Assembly (NCBI GenBank): GCA_040218045.1 | Contig: JAVJQA010000044.1 | Location: 1 to 64,000 of the forward strand | Direction: 5' to 3' | Length of the DNA stretch: 64,000 nt | Source of the DNA: Marinoscillum sp040218045 | Lineage (GTDB): Bacteria > Bacteroidota > Bacteroidia > Cytophagales > Cyclobacteriaceae | In this document: positions 53,744-61,926 of the stretch, one piece after another | Layout: the number at the start of each line of letters is the position of its first letter | How positions within the stretch are numbered: the first letter of the stretch is position 1 | The notes under the pieces: model-generated | Database searches by the model: none | What the model was told of the DNA's origin: nothing | The model's input: only the letters and a program-made list of their open reading frames with translations | Translations under genes and position numbers: made by a program

Positions 53744-54549
53744 ATCCTTATTTTTTCAAGTAAGTCAGGGATCACAAAATCCTTATTGATGGTCTGGCTG
53801 TGGAATTTTGCGAGCAATTCGTCGCTTAACTGTGAAAAATCAATTGCTGCCGAATTTTCAGGGTCGTGATCATTGATTGCTGCTCCAATGTCGTTGGACT
53901 CAGTTACTTTGATTGACCGCCTTACCGTACAGTCCAGAATCAACGAACCGAATTTCTCTTTTGCTTCATCAAATTTCTGTTTGGTGATTTTGAGATTTCC
54001 ATTGTACATATTGAAAAATACACCGAGAATGTTCAGGGAAGGATTGTTGGTGGCTGCCAGGTAAGTCATCAAAGTTTGGACACCAGTCATGGAGAAATTG
54101 TCAGCAATAGCTGGAATGAGGATATTTTTTGAACTTCCGATTACTGATTTCACCAAAACTCCAAAGTTGGTAGGACAGTCCATAATAATGAAATCATAGT
54201 CATTTCTAAAATGCATTAGAAGTTTGGAAATCATCGAATGGCCAAACGAAATAAACTGATTATTGGATTCTATCTGTGTCATCTCCAGGTCTCCCGGGAC
54301 CAGGTGAAGATAGGGTGTGATTTCTATCGGATCGGGATTAACATTATGGTCATGCAATACCTTTTTTAGATAATCATAAATGCTTGGTTTTTTGATCCCT
54401 TGTCCAATAGAATTTGTGAGGTTGCATTGCGGATCAAAATCAATAAGCAATACTTTAAAGGACTTGGACCAGCTAATGCCAAGATTAATTGCCGTGGTTG
54501 TCTTGCCAACGCCTCCTTTAAAGTTGTAAATAGATATGGAATTGGACAT
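53740..54549 (-). CDS. ParA-family ATPase
   Basis: 269 residues from the ATG at 54549 (MSNSISIYNFKGGVGKTTTAI); an in-frame TTG-like extension upstream lacks support. Deviant Walker A KGGVGKTT, A' motif LLIDFDPQCNLTNS and Walker B FIIMDCPTNFG are complete. ParA ATPases position DNA or protein cargo. There is no ParB gene or parS-like array adjacent, so cargo is unknown. Confidence 0.92.
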   Translation of the reverse strand: MSNSISIYNFKGGVGKTTTAINLGISWSKSFKVLLIDFDPQCNLTNSIGQGIKKPSIYDYLKKVLHDHNVNPDPIEITPYLHLVPGDLEMTQIESNNQFISFGHSMISKLLMHFRNDYDFIIMDCPTNFGVLVKSVIGSSKNILIPAIADNFSMTGVQTLMTYLAATNNPSLNILGVFFNMYNGNLKITKQKFDEAKEKFGSLILDCTVRRSIKVTESNDIGAAINDHDPENSAAIDFSQLSDELLAKFHSQTINKDFVIPDLLEKIRI

Positions 54550-54811
54550 GCTGGTATTTTGACTACAATTTACAAAATCATCAGCACACAATTAATAAAT
54601 CCAACAATACATTCAAATAATTACACTTATTCGCTCCTCAATGCCTTCATAATGATCGCAATTGCAGGCCCATTTATAGTTGAATACAAAGTTGACTAAC
54701 CAATGATGAGCGACAATATAACCCAATACCATTGACAGACCAAATGATATGGGAATCAAACACCAAGGTTTTGTGAAGGATCATTGGCTCACATTGAATA
54801 ACCCGAATATA

Positions 54812-55420
54812 TCATTCCTGAACAATTAGCTTTACACGGGCGATCTCTGAGATGAGGTATTTTCTTCTGGACATCACTTCCTGGCAGACACTTCTGGACC
54901 GTTTCTTTTCCAGTTTTACATAGTTTTTACCTTGAAAGTCAAACGTTTGGCCAGTTTTTACCTGGCTAAGTGGAATTAGATCAGTGGGTTCGTCAAACTG
55001 TTTGAGGATATTGTAGAGCACAGGATCAGAGCAGCTCGCCGCTTTGGGGTTCTTGAAATAATTATTAAGTGCCAAGAGCACAGGTAGAGGGAATACTTTG
55101 TCATTAAGTACGGGCTGAGCTACTCGTTTAAAATTATGCTTCCACTCAGTGCCATGTGGAGCTGCTTTTCGTCCATGCTCATCAAAAGTCACCAGATGCG
55201 CCACTTCATGTAGATAGGTGACAAGGAATGAAAAGGGGTTGAGGTCGTTGTTGATAGTGATCGTGTGTCGTTTGAGCTTTGGAGTAAACCTGTAGTCTCC
55301 AAGTTTGGTTTGTCGGCTTTTTTTGATTTTAAATTCAAATCCAAAATAATCCCAAAGCTTCACACAATAATCTACCGACTCAGCGGGAACAAAACGCTTA
55401 AATATCTCCGATGAATTCAC
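54812..55420 (-). CDS. SprT-like zinc-dependent protein
   Basis: 202 residues. SprT-like domain with the zinc motif LHEVAHLVTFDEHG (HExxH at about residue 71) and a downstream HGTEWKHNF. C-terminal half Lys/Arg-rich. Relatives resemble the DNA-protein crosslink protease Spartan, but bacterial ones are untested. Between this gene and the parA-like gene lie 262 bases with only a possible very short reading frame. Confidence 0.88.
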   Translation of the reverse strand: MNSSEIFKRFVPAESVDYCVKLWDYFGFEFKIKKSRQTKLGDYRFTPKLKRHTITINNDLNPFSFLVTYLHEVAHLVTFDEHGRKAAPHGTEWKHNFKRVAQPVLNDKVFPLPVLLALNNYFKNPKAASCSDPVLYNILKQFDEPTDLIPLSQVKTGQTFDFQGKNYVKLEKKRSRSVCQEVMSRRKYLISEIARVKLIVQE

Positions 55421-55540
55421 GGCCTTAAAGAAAGTAAATCCCCAGAAAAACCGCTAACAGATTTTCAATCAAATCATTAAAATAATTAATCTGGTTGTAT
55501 TAAATGATTAGGAACTAATTAGCTGTAACTTGCGCCCTCA

Positions 55541-55550
55541 AAGGAGGTGA
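55541..55550 (+). promoter_or_regulatory. extended Shine-Dalgarno-like sequence in helicase leader
   Basis: AAGGAGGTGA is complementary to the anti-Shine-Dalgarno end of 16S rRNA across ten bases, but lies 38 bases upstream of the helicase ATG, too far for normal initiation. An in-frame stop between them excludes an N-terminal extension. Such strong sites are rare in this phylum. Confidence 0.5.
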
Positions 55551-55588
55551 CGTTTGGAGTTGATTCGTGATCTCAAAACCAAATATTT

Positions 55589-56830
55589 ATGTCATTTCAA
55601 TCTTTGGGCCTATCTGATGCCCTGCTAAAAGCAATTAGCAAAAAAGGATATTCCACACCATCTCCAATTCAGGAGAAAGTGATCCCGGTAGTTTTAAAGA
55701 AAAAGGATGTGTTGGCATCCGCGCAAACAGGTACGGGAAAGACCGCAGGTTTTGCATTGCCAATGCTTCAGCTATTGGCAGAGCAACCACAGCAGGGAAA
55801 ACCCTATGTACAGGCACTTATATTAACTCCCACCAGGGAGTTGGCAGCACAGGTATACGAGGATGTGAAGTCCTATAGTGAATTCCTTAATTTGAAAAGT
55901 ACTGTCATTTTTGGTGGGGTAAACGCCAACCCACAAATCAGGGCACTGAGAAGTGGAGTAGACATACTGGTGGCAACACCGGGCAGATTGTTGGACCTTT
56001 ATCAGCAAAAGGCAATGACACTTTCACAGGTAAAATTTCTGGTGCTGGATGAAGCCGACAGAATGCTCGACATGGGATTCGTCCGGGACATCAAGAAAAT
56101 CATGGAGTTCCTGCCAAAGCGAAGACAAAACCTGCTGTTTTCTGCTACTTTCTCAAAAGAAATCAAATCACTGGCCAAAGGCATCCTTTATGAACCTGTG
56201 ATCGTTGAAGCCACACCTGATAACACCACTGCTGAAACGGTCAAACAAACCTTTTATCGAACAGATAAAAATAAGAAAGTTCAGGCTTTAATTAGCATGA
56301 TAGAGGAAGGTGACTGGCAGCAGGTATTGGTTTTCAACAGGACCAAGCATGGGGCTAATAAGCTGGTGAAGAAACTGATCAGTGCGAATATAGAAGCTGC
56401 CGCGATCCATGGTAATAAGACACAAGGTGCCCGAACCAAAGCACTTGCTGGTTTTAAAGAAGGATCTGTAAAAGTGTTGGTGGCGACAGATATTGCTTCG
56501 AGAGGTTTGGATATTCCGCTTTTACCACATGTTATCAATTTCGAATTACCCAATGTGCCGGAAGATTATGTACATCGAATCGGCAGGACTGGTAGAGCAG
56601 GTGCTGGAGGAGAAGCTATTTCACTTGTGTCAGCAGATGAGGTAGAGTATGTCAACAGCATAGAAAAACTACTTGCTACGCGAATCAGTATGTCCACACT
56701 GGCTGGATTTGAGCATACGCCAGGAGGTGAACCTAAAGAGAAACCTGAACCAAGGGAACAGCGATCAGGTCAAAAGAGAAATTTCCGTAAAGGGAATAGT
56801 TATCGGGGAAACAAATCAAGAAGAAGGTAG
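55589..56830 (+). CDS. DEAD-box RNA helicase (RhlE-like)
   Basis: 413 residues. Complete motif set: Q motif PSPIQEKVIP, I AQTGTGKT, Ia PTRELAAQ, II VLDEADRML, III SATF, IV-VI ending HRIGRTGRAG. A short basic tail (KRNFRKGNSYRGNKSRRR) should bind RNA. Likely acts in ribosome assembly or RNA decay, often cold-induced. The long leader with a strong SD-like site may regulate it. Confidence 0.96.
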   Translation: MSFQSLGLSDALLKAISKKGYSTPSPIQEKVIPVVLKKKDVLASAQTGTGKTAGFALPMLQLLAEQPQQGKPYVQALILTPTRELAAQVYEDVKSYSEFLNLKSTVIFGGVNANPQIRALRSGVDILVATPGRLLDLYQQKAMTLSQVKFLVLDEADRMLDMGFVRDIKKIMEFLPKRRQNLLFSATFSKEIKSLAKGILYEPVIVEATPDNTTAETVKQTFYRTDKNKKVQALISMIEEGDWQQVLVFNRTKHGANKLVKKLISANIEAAAIHGNKTQGARTKALAGFKEGSVKVLVATDIASRGLDIPLLPHVINFELPNVPEDYVHRIGRTGRAGAGGEAISLVSADEVEYVNSIEKLLATRISMSTLAGFEHTPGGEPKEKPEPREQRSGQKRNFRKGNSYRGNKSRRR

Positions 56831-56867
56831 GACATTCGGAATGAGCTGAGATCATTCATGATTGAAA

Positions 56868-56881
56868 TTGACCAATGTCAT
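56868..56881. promoter_or_regulatory. Crp/Fnr-type site upstream of the TonB-like gene
   Basis: TTGACCAATGTCAT has TTGAC and GTCAT half-sites 4 bases apart, the TGA-N6-TCA geometry of Crp/Fnr family operators. It lies 45 bases before the TonB-like gene. Three similar sites occur in the next 6.5 kb. Confidence 0.5.
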
Positions 56882-56926
56882 GTTATAGTACTAGTGATCT
56901 AACCATCTTTAGTACAACTAAACAGC

Positions 56927-57751
56927 ATGGTCATGAAAACGATCACACCTTCAACAATTTTCAATTTTCAACTCAGGGATACCGATCTTCAGGAAAGCGT
57001 TCGGGCAAATAAAGTCTTACGAGCAAAACCAATAAGTAGGGAATTGTACGAAGACTTAATGGATATTAAAAACTCAAGGGCTCAGTTGAATCAAGAGCGA
57101 AGGCCCCTGTTTTTCTTTATTGGACTTTCGGTAAGTCTTTTGTTGGTCATTTTGGTATTTAATTGGAAAACATATAACCGGGAAATGGTTGATCTAGGCA
57201 CTTTGGATCAATCATTTGAAGAAATACTTGATGTTCCTTTGAGTACACAGCAACCTCCTCCGCCTCCAATGAAAAAGCTGGAAGTTTTTACCTTGAAGGA
57301 AGCAGCAGATCAGGTTGTGGTTGAGGAAATCAAAATAAGTCTTGATGTAGAAATTACTGAAAACATGGCCGTAGAGGAGACCATCTATGAGGATTTTGGA
57401 GAAGAAATGGAAGAGGAAAAAGTTGAGGAAATATTCCTGATAGTTGAAGATCAAGCCAATTTTCCGGGAGGAATCAGTGAATTCTATAAATATGTCGCTC
57501 AGAATATTGTATATCCAGAGGGTGCTATGCGCCTTAATGTAAGCGGACGTGTGTTTGTCAAGTTCGTGGTGGAAAGGGATGGGAGTCTTACGCAAGTGAC
57601 AGTAATCAAAGGGATAGGAGCCGGTTGTGACGAGGAAGCCGCTCGTGTTCTTGAAAATTCTCCTAAATGGAATCCTGCAAAACAAAGAGGAAGAACTGTG
57701 AGACAATGGCTAACATTACCAATCAACTTTGTGTTAAGAGAGGGTAGATGA
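56927..57751 (+). CDS. energy transducer TonB-like protein
   Basis: 274 residues; ATG at 56927 or 56933. A short cytosolic part, one membrane helix near residues 62-82 (FFFIGLSVSLLLVILVF), a Pro-rich and acidic periplasmic linker (QQPPPPPMKK, then EEMEEEKVEE) and a C-terminal TonB domain (FPGGISEFYKYVAQNIVYPEGAM then GRVFVKFVVERDGSLTQV). It should transmit energy to outer-membrane receptors. No ExbB/ExbD genes are adjacent. Confidence 0.9.
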   Translation: MVMKTITPSTIFNFQLRDTDLQESVRANKVLRAKPISRELYEDLMDIKNSRAQLNQERRPLFFFIGLSVSLLLVILVFNWKTYNREMVDLGTLDQSFEEILDVPLSTQQPPPPPMKKLEVFTLKEAADQVVVEEIKISLDVEITENMAVEETIYEDFGEEMEEEKVEEIFLIVEDQANFPGGISEFYKYVAQNIVYPEGAMRLNVSGRVFVKFVVERDGSLTQVTVIKGIGAGCDEEAARVLENSPKWNPAKQRGRTVRQWLTLPINFVLREGR

Positions 57752-57765
57752 TTGATAAAAATCAT
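57752..57765. promoter_or_regulatory. Crp/Fnr-type site upstream of the CoA-transferase gene
   Basis: TTGATAAAAATCAT differs from the FNR consensus TTGAT-N4-ATCAA by one base. It starts right after the TonB-like stop codon and is centred 63 bases before the next gene's start. A longer overlapping palindrome (ATGATT...AATCAT) is also present, so a hairpin role is an alternative. Confidence 0.6.
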
Positions 57766-57821
57766 GAGTTGACCTCTTTTTAGTCAGCTATCAAACCAGT
57801 TTAACAGATGATTTTTGCCAC

Positions 57822-59096
57822 ATGAAAAATTCAGTAACCCCAACTCAGGCAGTTCAGCTAATCAAATCAGGACAAAGTGTTTTCATTCAAACGGCCGCAG
57901 CTACGCCAAATGTGCTGGTTAATGCGCTTACAGGGCGTCATGATGAACTCAGGGGGGTTAGGATTTATCATCTACATACGGAAGGTGATGCTCCTTATAC
58001 CAACCCTGATTACCAGGAGAGCTTTCATGTCAAGTCATTCTTTGTAGGATCCAATTGCAGAAATGCAACTAACAATGGTCAAGCTGATTACATTCCAAGC
58101 TTCCTGAGTGAGATCCCATTAATGATTCGTAATGGAGTGATTCCAATAGATGTGGTTCTTGTTCATGTTTCTCCTCCTGATCAGCACGGGTATTGCTCCA
58201 TGGGTGTTTCTGTAGATGCCAGTAAGGCAGCTGTAGATACTGCCAAAGTTGTAATCGCCCAGATAAATCCACAAATGCCCCGCACACACGGAGACGGATT
58301 GATCCACATCAGCAGATTTGATGCTTTCTGTGAAGTGGATGAAGCACTGCCAGAGTTGAAACCTCATGCCTTAACTGAGGAGGAATCACTTATAGGCAAG
58401 TTTGTTGCTGATATGATTCCTGATCGGGCTACGCTACAGATGGGTATTGGAGCTATTCCAGATGCTGTTTTAGGTTGTCTTCATAACCATAAAGATCTCG
58501 GAGTACACACAGAGATGTTTTCAGATGGCGTGATTCCTCTTGTGGAAAAAGGAATTATCAATAACCGGTTCAAACCAAAACATAAAGATGTAATAGTTGC
58601 AGGTTTTATCGTTGGGTCAAGAAAGCTCTATGATTTTGTAGATGATAATCCAATCATCAGAATGCTGGATATACAATATGTGAATGACACAGCAGTGATT
58701 CGAAGACTGCCCAATATGATCAGTATCAACAGTGCTATTGAAGTGGATATTACTGGTCAGGTAAGTGCTGATTCTATAGGCACTAAAATTTACTCAGGAG
58801 TAGGAGGCCAGATGGATTTTATTCGTGGAGCATCATTGTCTCCAGGAGGAAAACCGATCATTGCACTATCATCTGTTACCCACAGAGGAGAGTCTAAGAT
58901 TTCATCCTTTTTGAAACAAGGAGCGGGAGTGGTAACCACCCGGGCTCATGTTCACTATGTAGTAACCGAATATGGTGTGGCTGATCTCTATGGTAAATCA
59001 TTGAGAGAACGCGCCAGGTCATTGATTAATATCGCGCACCCGAATCACAGAGAGCAATTGGAGCGAGATGCTTTTGACCGGTTCAAGGATTTTTAA
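57822..59096 (+). CDS. acetyl-CoA hydrolase/transferase family protein
   Basis: 424 residues, cytosolic. Family I-like CoA transferase of the 4-hydroxybutyrate/acetyl-CoA hydrolase group: VLVHVSPPDQHGYCSMG near residue 110, TLQMGIGAIPDAVL near 207, and HTEMFSDGVIPLV with the catalytic Glu near 230; YSGVGGQMDFIRGA near 326. It moves CoA between organic acids such as acetate and succinate or butyrate, fitting fermentation. Followed by an intrinsic terminator. Confidence 0.93.
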   Translation: MKNSVTPTQAVQLIKSGQSVFIQTAAATPNVLVNALTGRHDELRGVRIYHLHTEGDAPYTNPDYQESFHVKSFFVGSNCRNATNNGQADYIPSFLSEIPLMIRNGVIPIDVVLVHVSPPDQHGYCSMGVSVDASKAAVDTAKVVIAQINPQMPRTHGDGLIHISRFDAFCEVDEALPELKPHALTEEESLIGKFVADMIPDRATLQMGIGAIPDAVLGCLHNHKDLGVHTEMFSDGVIPLVEKGIINNRFKPKHKDVIVAGFIVGSRKLYDFVDDNPIIRMLDIQYVNDTAVIRRLPNMISINSAIEVDITGQVSADSIGTKIYSGVGGQMDFIRGASLSPGGKPIIALSSVTHRGESKISSFLKQGAGVVTTRAHVHYVVTEYGVADLYGKSLRERARSLINIAHPNHREQLERDAFDRFKDF

Positions 59097-59121
59097 CTCC
59101 CAAATAAGTATGGTAATGACT

Positions 59122-59153
59122 AAAAAGGTCAGCTCTCGGAGTTGACCTTTTTT
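59122..59153 (+). terminator. intrinsic terminator of the CoA-transferase gene
   Basis: AAAGGTCAGCTC pairs with GAGTTGACCTTT across a 3-base loop, with one G-U pair, followed by a T run. Confidence 0.9.
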
Positions 59154-59201
59154 GTTGATAATGTATGTTTTTGACAGCTTTTATAAGGCTAACATGGCTA
59201 C

Positions 59202-59215
59202 ATGACTTTAGTCAT
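59202..59215. promoter_or_regulatory. Crp/Fnr-type palindrome upstream of yceI
   Basis: ATGACTTTAGTCAT has perfectly symmetric 5-base arms with a 4-base spacer, the same TGA-N6-TCA geometry as the other sites nearby. It lies about 117 bases before the first yceI start. Confidence 0.5.
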
Positions 59216-59244
59216 AAGCCGAGCAATCATCGCTCAATTTTTGA

Positions 59245-59260
59245 GATGATATCAATCATC
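59245..59260. repeat. inverted repeat in the yceI leader
   Basis: GATGAT and ATCATC separated by ATCA, a perfect 6-4-6 palindrome. It directly follows a second short palindrome, CTCAATTTTTGAG at 59233-59245. Likely regulatory. Confidence 0.4.
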
Positions 59261-59337
59261 CATGAAGCCTCCTTAGGTCATAATACAGCTTATAGCCCCA
59301 GCCTACCTTAGCATTATCAACTAAACAATAAATGCAT

Positions 59338-59871
59338 ATGAAACTTTTAATTTCAGCGATTTTCGCACTGGTACTTACAGGCAACCAGTGGTCATTTATG
59401 GCCGATGCAAGTAATAGCATCATGGATATCCACGGCACGTCCTCTGTTCATGACTGGACTTCTCATGTCGAGAAGTTTACAGTAGCCGGAGTGATCAATG
59501 ATAACTCCATTACCGGACTGGAAGTAGTAGTGAATACCCAATCCATAAAAAGTGGCAAATCCATCATGGATGATAAAACCTACGAAGCGCTAGGGGCAAA
59601 AACTCATCCGACGATCAAGTTTACAGCCAGTACGCTACCCATTCAAAATGGCACAATAAAAGGTACCGGACAATTGACGTTGGCAGGAGTCACAAAACCA
59701 ATACCTCTCCAGGCTGCTACCAGCACAATGACAGATGGTTCATTGAAGGTGACAGGTAAAGTAAATGTGAATATGGCCGAATTCGGTATTGAGCCCCCTA
59801 CAGCAATGTTTGGCACCCTTACTACCGGCGCGGAAGTAACAATAGAATATCAATTATTACTCAACAAATAA
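59338..59871 (+). CDS. YceI-family periplasmic protein
   Basis: 177 residues from ATG 59338 (ATG 59332 also possible). Signal peptide, then the YceI lipocalin-like fold: DIHGTSSVHDWTSHVEKF, FTASTLPIQNG, GQLTLAGVTKPI, and FGIEPPTAMFGTLTTG. YceI proteins bind polyisoprenoids in the periplasm. The outer-membrane protein gene follows 23 bases later. A second YceI gene faces it 1.9 kb away. Confidence 0.92.
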   Translation: MKLLISAIFALVLTGNQWSFMADASNSIMDIHGTSSVHDWTSHVEKFTVAGVINDNSITGLEVVVNTQSIKSGKSIMDDKTYEALGAKTHPTIKFTASTLPIQNGTIKGTGQLTLAGVTKPIPLQAATSTMTDGSLKVTGKVNVNMAEFGIEPPTAMFGTLTTGAEVTIEYQLLLNK

Positions 59872-59894
59872 ATCAGCGACTAAAGCTTAATATC

Positions 59895-61136
59895 ATGAAG
59901 AATTTCAATTTAAAATCAGTGTTTTTAGCGGTGCTGGCCATGATGGCAGCCGCAGTGACTTACGCTCAACAACCAGAGCTTCAATACTTCAGATCAAATG
60001 ACAAAGATGGGTTGAACGTATTTGAAACACCCAAAGAAAACGATGTTCCATTTGATGGTTTAAAAGTAAGATTGGGTGGGGATTTTGCCCTTCAATTTCA
60101 GGGGTTAAGTCAGACCAACTCTGGTGATTCTCTTACAAAACTTGCTAACAATTTCAACCTTCCTACTGCTAACTTAAACATAGATGTACAGCTAGCTGAT
60201 GGTATGAGATTGCATATGAGAACCTACTTGTCTTCCAGGCACCACACTGAAGCATATGTGAAAGGTGGGTATATCCAAATAGATAAACTGGACTTTATCT
60301 CTCCAGGCCTGCTTAGTGGGTTCATGAATGTGGCAACTTTTAGGTTTGGTATGGATGAAATCAATTATGGTGATGCTCATTTCAGACGTACAGATAATGC
60401 CCGTGCCATATACAATCCATTTGTAGGGAACTATATCATGGATTCTTTCACCACAGAACCTTATGCAGAAGTGACCATCCAGAACAATGGATTGATCGCG
60501 GTAGTTGGGGCAACTAATGGCCGGTTGAATCAGAGTCCTCTACCTGGCGACGATGGGTTTGTGTTCTTTGGTAAATTAGGTTATGATAAACAAATCAATG
60601 ACGACCTGAGATTGAGACTTACAGGATCCTTTTACAACAGTACAGAGAAGAGCACCCGTGACTACATATTTGGTGGTGACAGAGCAGGATCCAGATACTA
60701 TGCAGTAATTGATGGTAGTGATTTTTCTGGAAGGTTTAATCCAAAGTTTGGCAACCTCAATGCTTTTCAAATCAATCCGTTCGTGAAGTTCCAGGGATTG
60801 GAAGTATTTGGAGTCTTCGAAGTGATCAACAATGGTAATAGTGAAGTTGGTGGTGGGTTCACCCAAGTAGGAGCAGAAGCACTTTACCGATTTGGTGGGG
60901 AAGAGCAATGGTACCTTGGCGGCAGATATAATACAGTAAGTGGTAAAGTTTCAGATGCAGCAGCAACTACGGATATCAATCGATTAAACGTCGGTGGAGG
61001 CTGGTTTCTTACCAAAAATGTACTTGCCAAATTAGAATATGTGAAACAGACTTATGGCGGTGCAGCAAATGATGGCACTTTCTATCAAGGAGCACAATTT
61101 GACGGTATCATGATTGAAGCTGCAATAGGATTCTAA
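59895..61136 (+). CDS. outer-membrane porin-like beta-barrel protein
   Basis: 413 residues with signal peptide (ending TYAQ). The rest alternates as barrel strands, with loops rich in Gly/Asn and a terminal strand ending MIEAAIGF. It is similar in layout to phosphate-selective or general porins of Bacteroidota (VRLGGDFALQFQGL, RFGMDEINYGDAHFRRTDN). Co-transcribed with yceI; solute unknown. Confidence 0.83.
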   Translation: MKNFNLKSVFLAVLAMMAAAVTYAQQPELQYFRSNDKDGLNVFETPKENDVPFDGLKVRLGGDFALQFQGLSQTNSGDSLTKLANNFNLPTANLNIDVQLADGMRLHMRTYLSSRHHTEAYVKGGYIQIDKLDFISPGLLSGFMNVATFRFGMDEINYGDAHFRRTDNARAIYNPFVGNYIMDSFTTEPYAEVTIQNNGLIAVVGATNGRLNQSPLPGDDGFVFFGKLGYDKQINDDLRLRLTGSFYNSTEKSTRDYIFGGDRAGSRYYAVIDGSDFSGRFNPKFGNLNAFQINPFVKFQGLEVFGVFEVINNGNSEVGGGFTQVGAEALYRFGGEEQWYLGGRYNTVSGKVSDAAATTDINRLNVGGGWFLTKNVLAKLEYVKQTYGGAANDGTFYQGAQFDGIMIEAAIGF

Positions 61137-61162
61137 TAGGGGAAGTCCTGTTTAGTTGAGAG

Positions 61163-61204
61163 GCCGCTCAGTTAACCTTCGGGTTGATTGGGCGGTTCTT
61201 TTAT
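61163..61204. terminator. strong terminator between convergent genes
   Basis: A 15-base stem (GCCGCTCAGTTAACC with GGTTGATTGGGCGGT, allowing G-U pairs) capped by a TTCG tetraloop and followed by a T-rich run. Serves the porin gene; the minus-strand yceI stop lies at its edge. Confidence 0.9.
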
Positions 61205-61812
61205 TTAAGATCCGTTACTTCCATCGTGATTGAGAATTCTACCACCAACTCACTTTCCACTTTGACCATTCCAAAGAATTTCACTGGTGGTTCAATCCCA
61301 AAGTCTTCCATGACTAATGTTGTCTTTCCCTTTAATGTCAACATTGATTCTGAATGGTTGATAACTTTGCCCTGAATGGGTGAGACATTTTTGGTAGATC
61401 CTGCGAGATTGACCGTGACATCTGAGCTTACCAATAGCTCTTCTATTTGCTGTTTCCCTTCTTTGATCCGTATAGAATTGATTTGTAATGAAAGATATGG
61501 GTAGGTAGCACTCTTCAGCAGCACCTGTAAGTCCTGGTTCATCAGCTCCAGACCACAATCAAATTGATTAACCCTGTATTGTAGCACTAAGCCCTGAAAA
61601 GTAATTGTCTTGTTAGACCACCATCTTTTGATGTTTAGAGAGTCAGTATTGGTCGATTCCTGGAGCTTACAATGATAATCTGATACGTTGGTGCTTCCGT
61701 GGATTAGAAACTCGCTTGACCTTACTTTTACGTGATGCTCCACTGAGCTCTGTGTAAAAGCTGTTGAGGCAATTCCGAAACAAAGACTGAATATAAGGAG
61801 TATTCTAAGCAT
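61201..61812 (-). CDS. YceI-family protein
   Basis: 203 residues from the ATG at 61812 (signal peptide MLRILLIFSLCFGIASTAFTQ); the longer frame is rejected because it would put charged residues before the signal. YceI features are VSDYHCKLQES and the C-terminal FGIEPPVKFFGMVKVESELVVEF, parallel to the first YceI protein, but the remainder has diverged. Monocistronic. Confidence 0.85.
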   Translation of the reverse strand: MLRILLIFSLCFGIASTAFTQSSVEHHVKVRSSEFLIHGSTNVSDYHCKLQESTNTDSLNIKRWWSNKTITFQGLVLQYRVNQFDCGLELMNQDLQVLLKSATYPYLSLQINSIRIKEGKQQIEELLVSSDVTVNLAGSTKNVSPIQGKVINHSESMLTLKGKTTLVMEDFGIEPPVKFFGMVKVESELVVEFSITMEVTDLK

Positions 61813-61878
61813 CAGCATCAAGATAAATGACCGGAGCAATTCGAGCAAATGTATTTGAATGAATACCGCACAAAGCAT

Positions 61879-61903
61879 AAAAAAACCACCTAGGTAGGTG
61901 GCT
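61879..61903 (-). terminator. intrinsic terminator of hemN
   Basis: Reading the minus strand, CCACCTACCTAGGTGG folds into a GC-rich hairpin followed by seven T. Lies 24 bases after the hemN stop. Confidence 0.85.
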
Positions 61904-61926
61904 TAAAAGGAACAGAATTCTCGTTT

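Noticed and set aside
57212..57706. 164-codon minus-strand frame opposite the TonB-like gene
   Set aside because: Low-complexity composition mirroring the acidic and proline-rich codons of the sense gene; no start context or partner.
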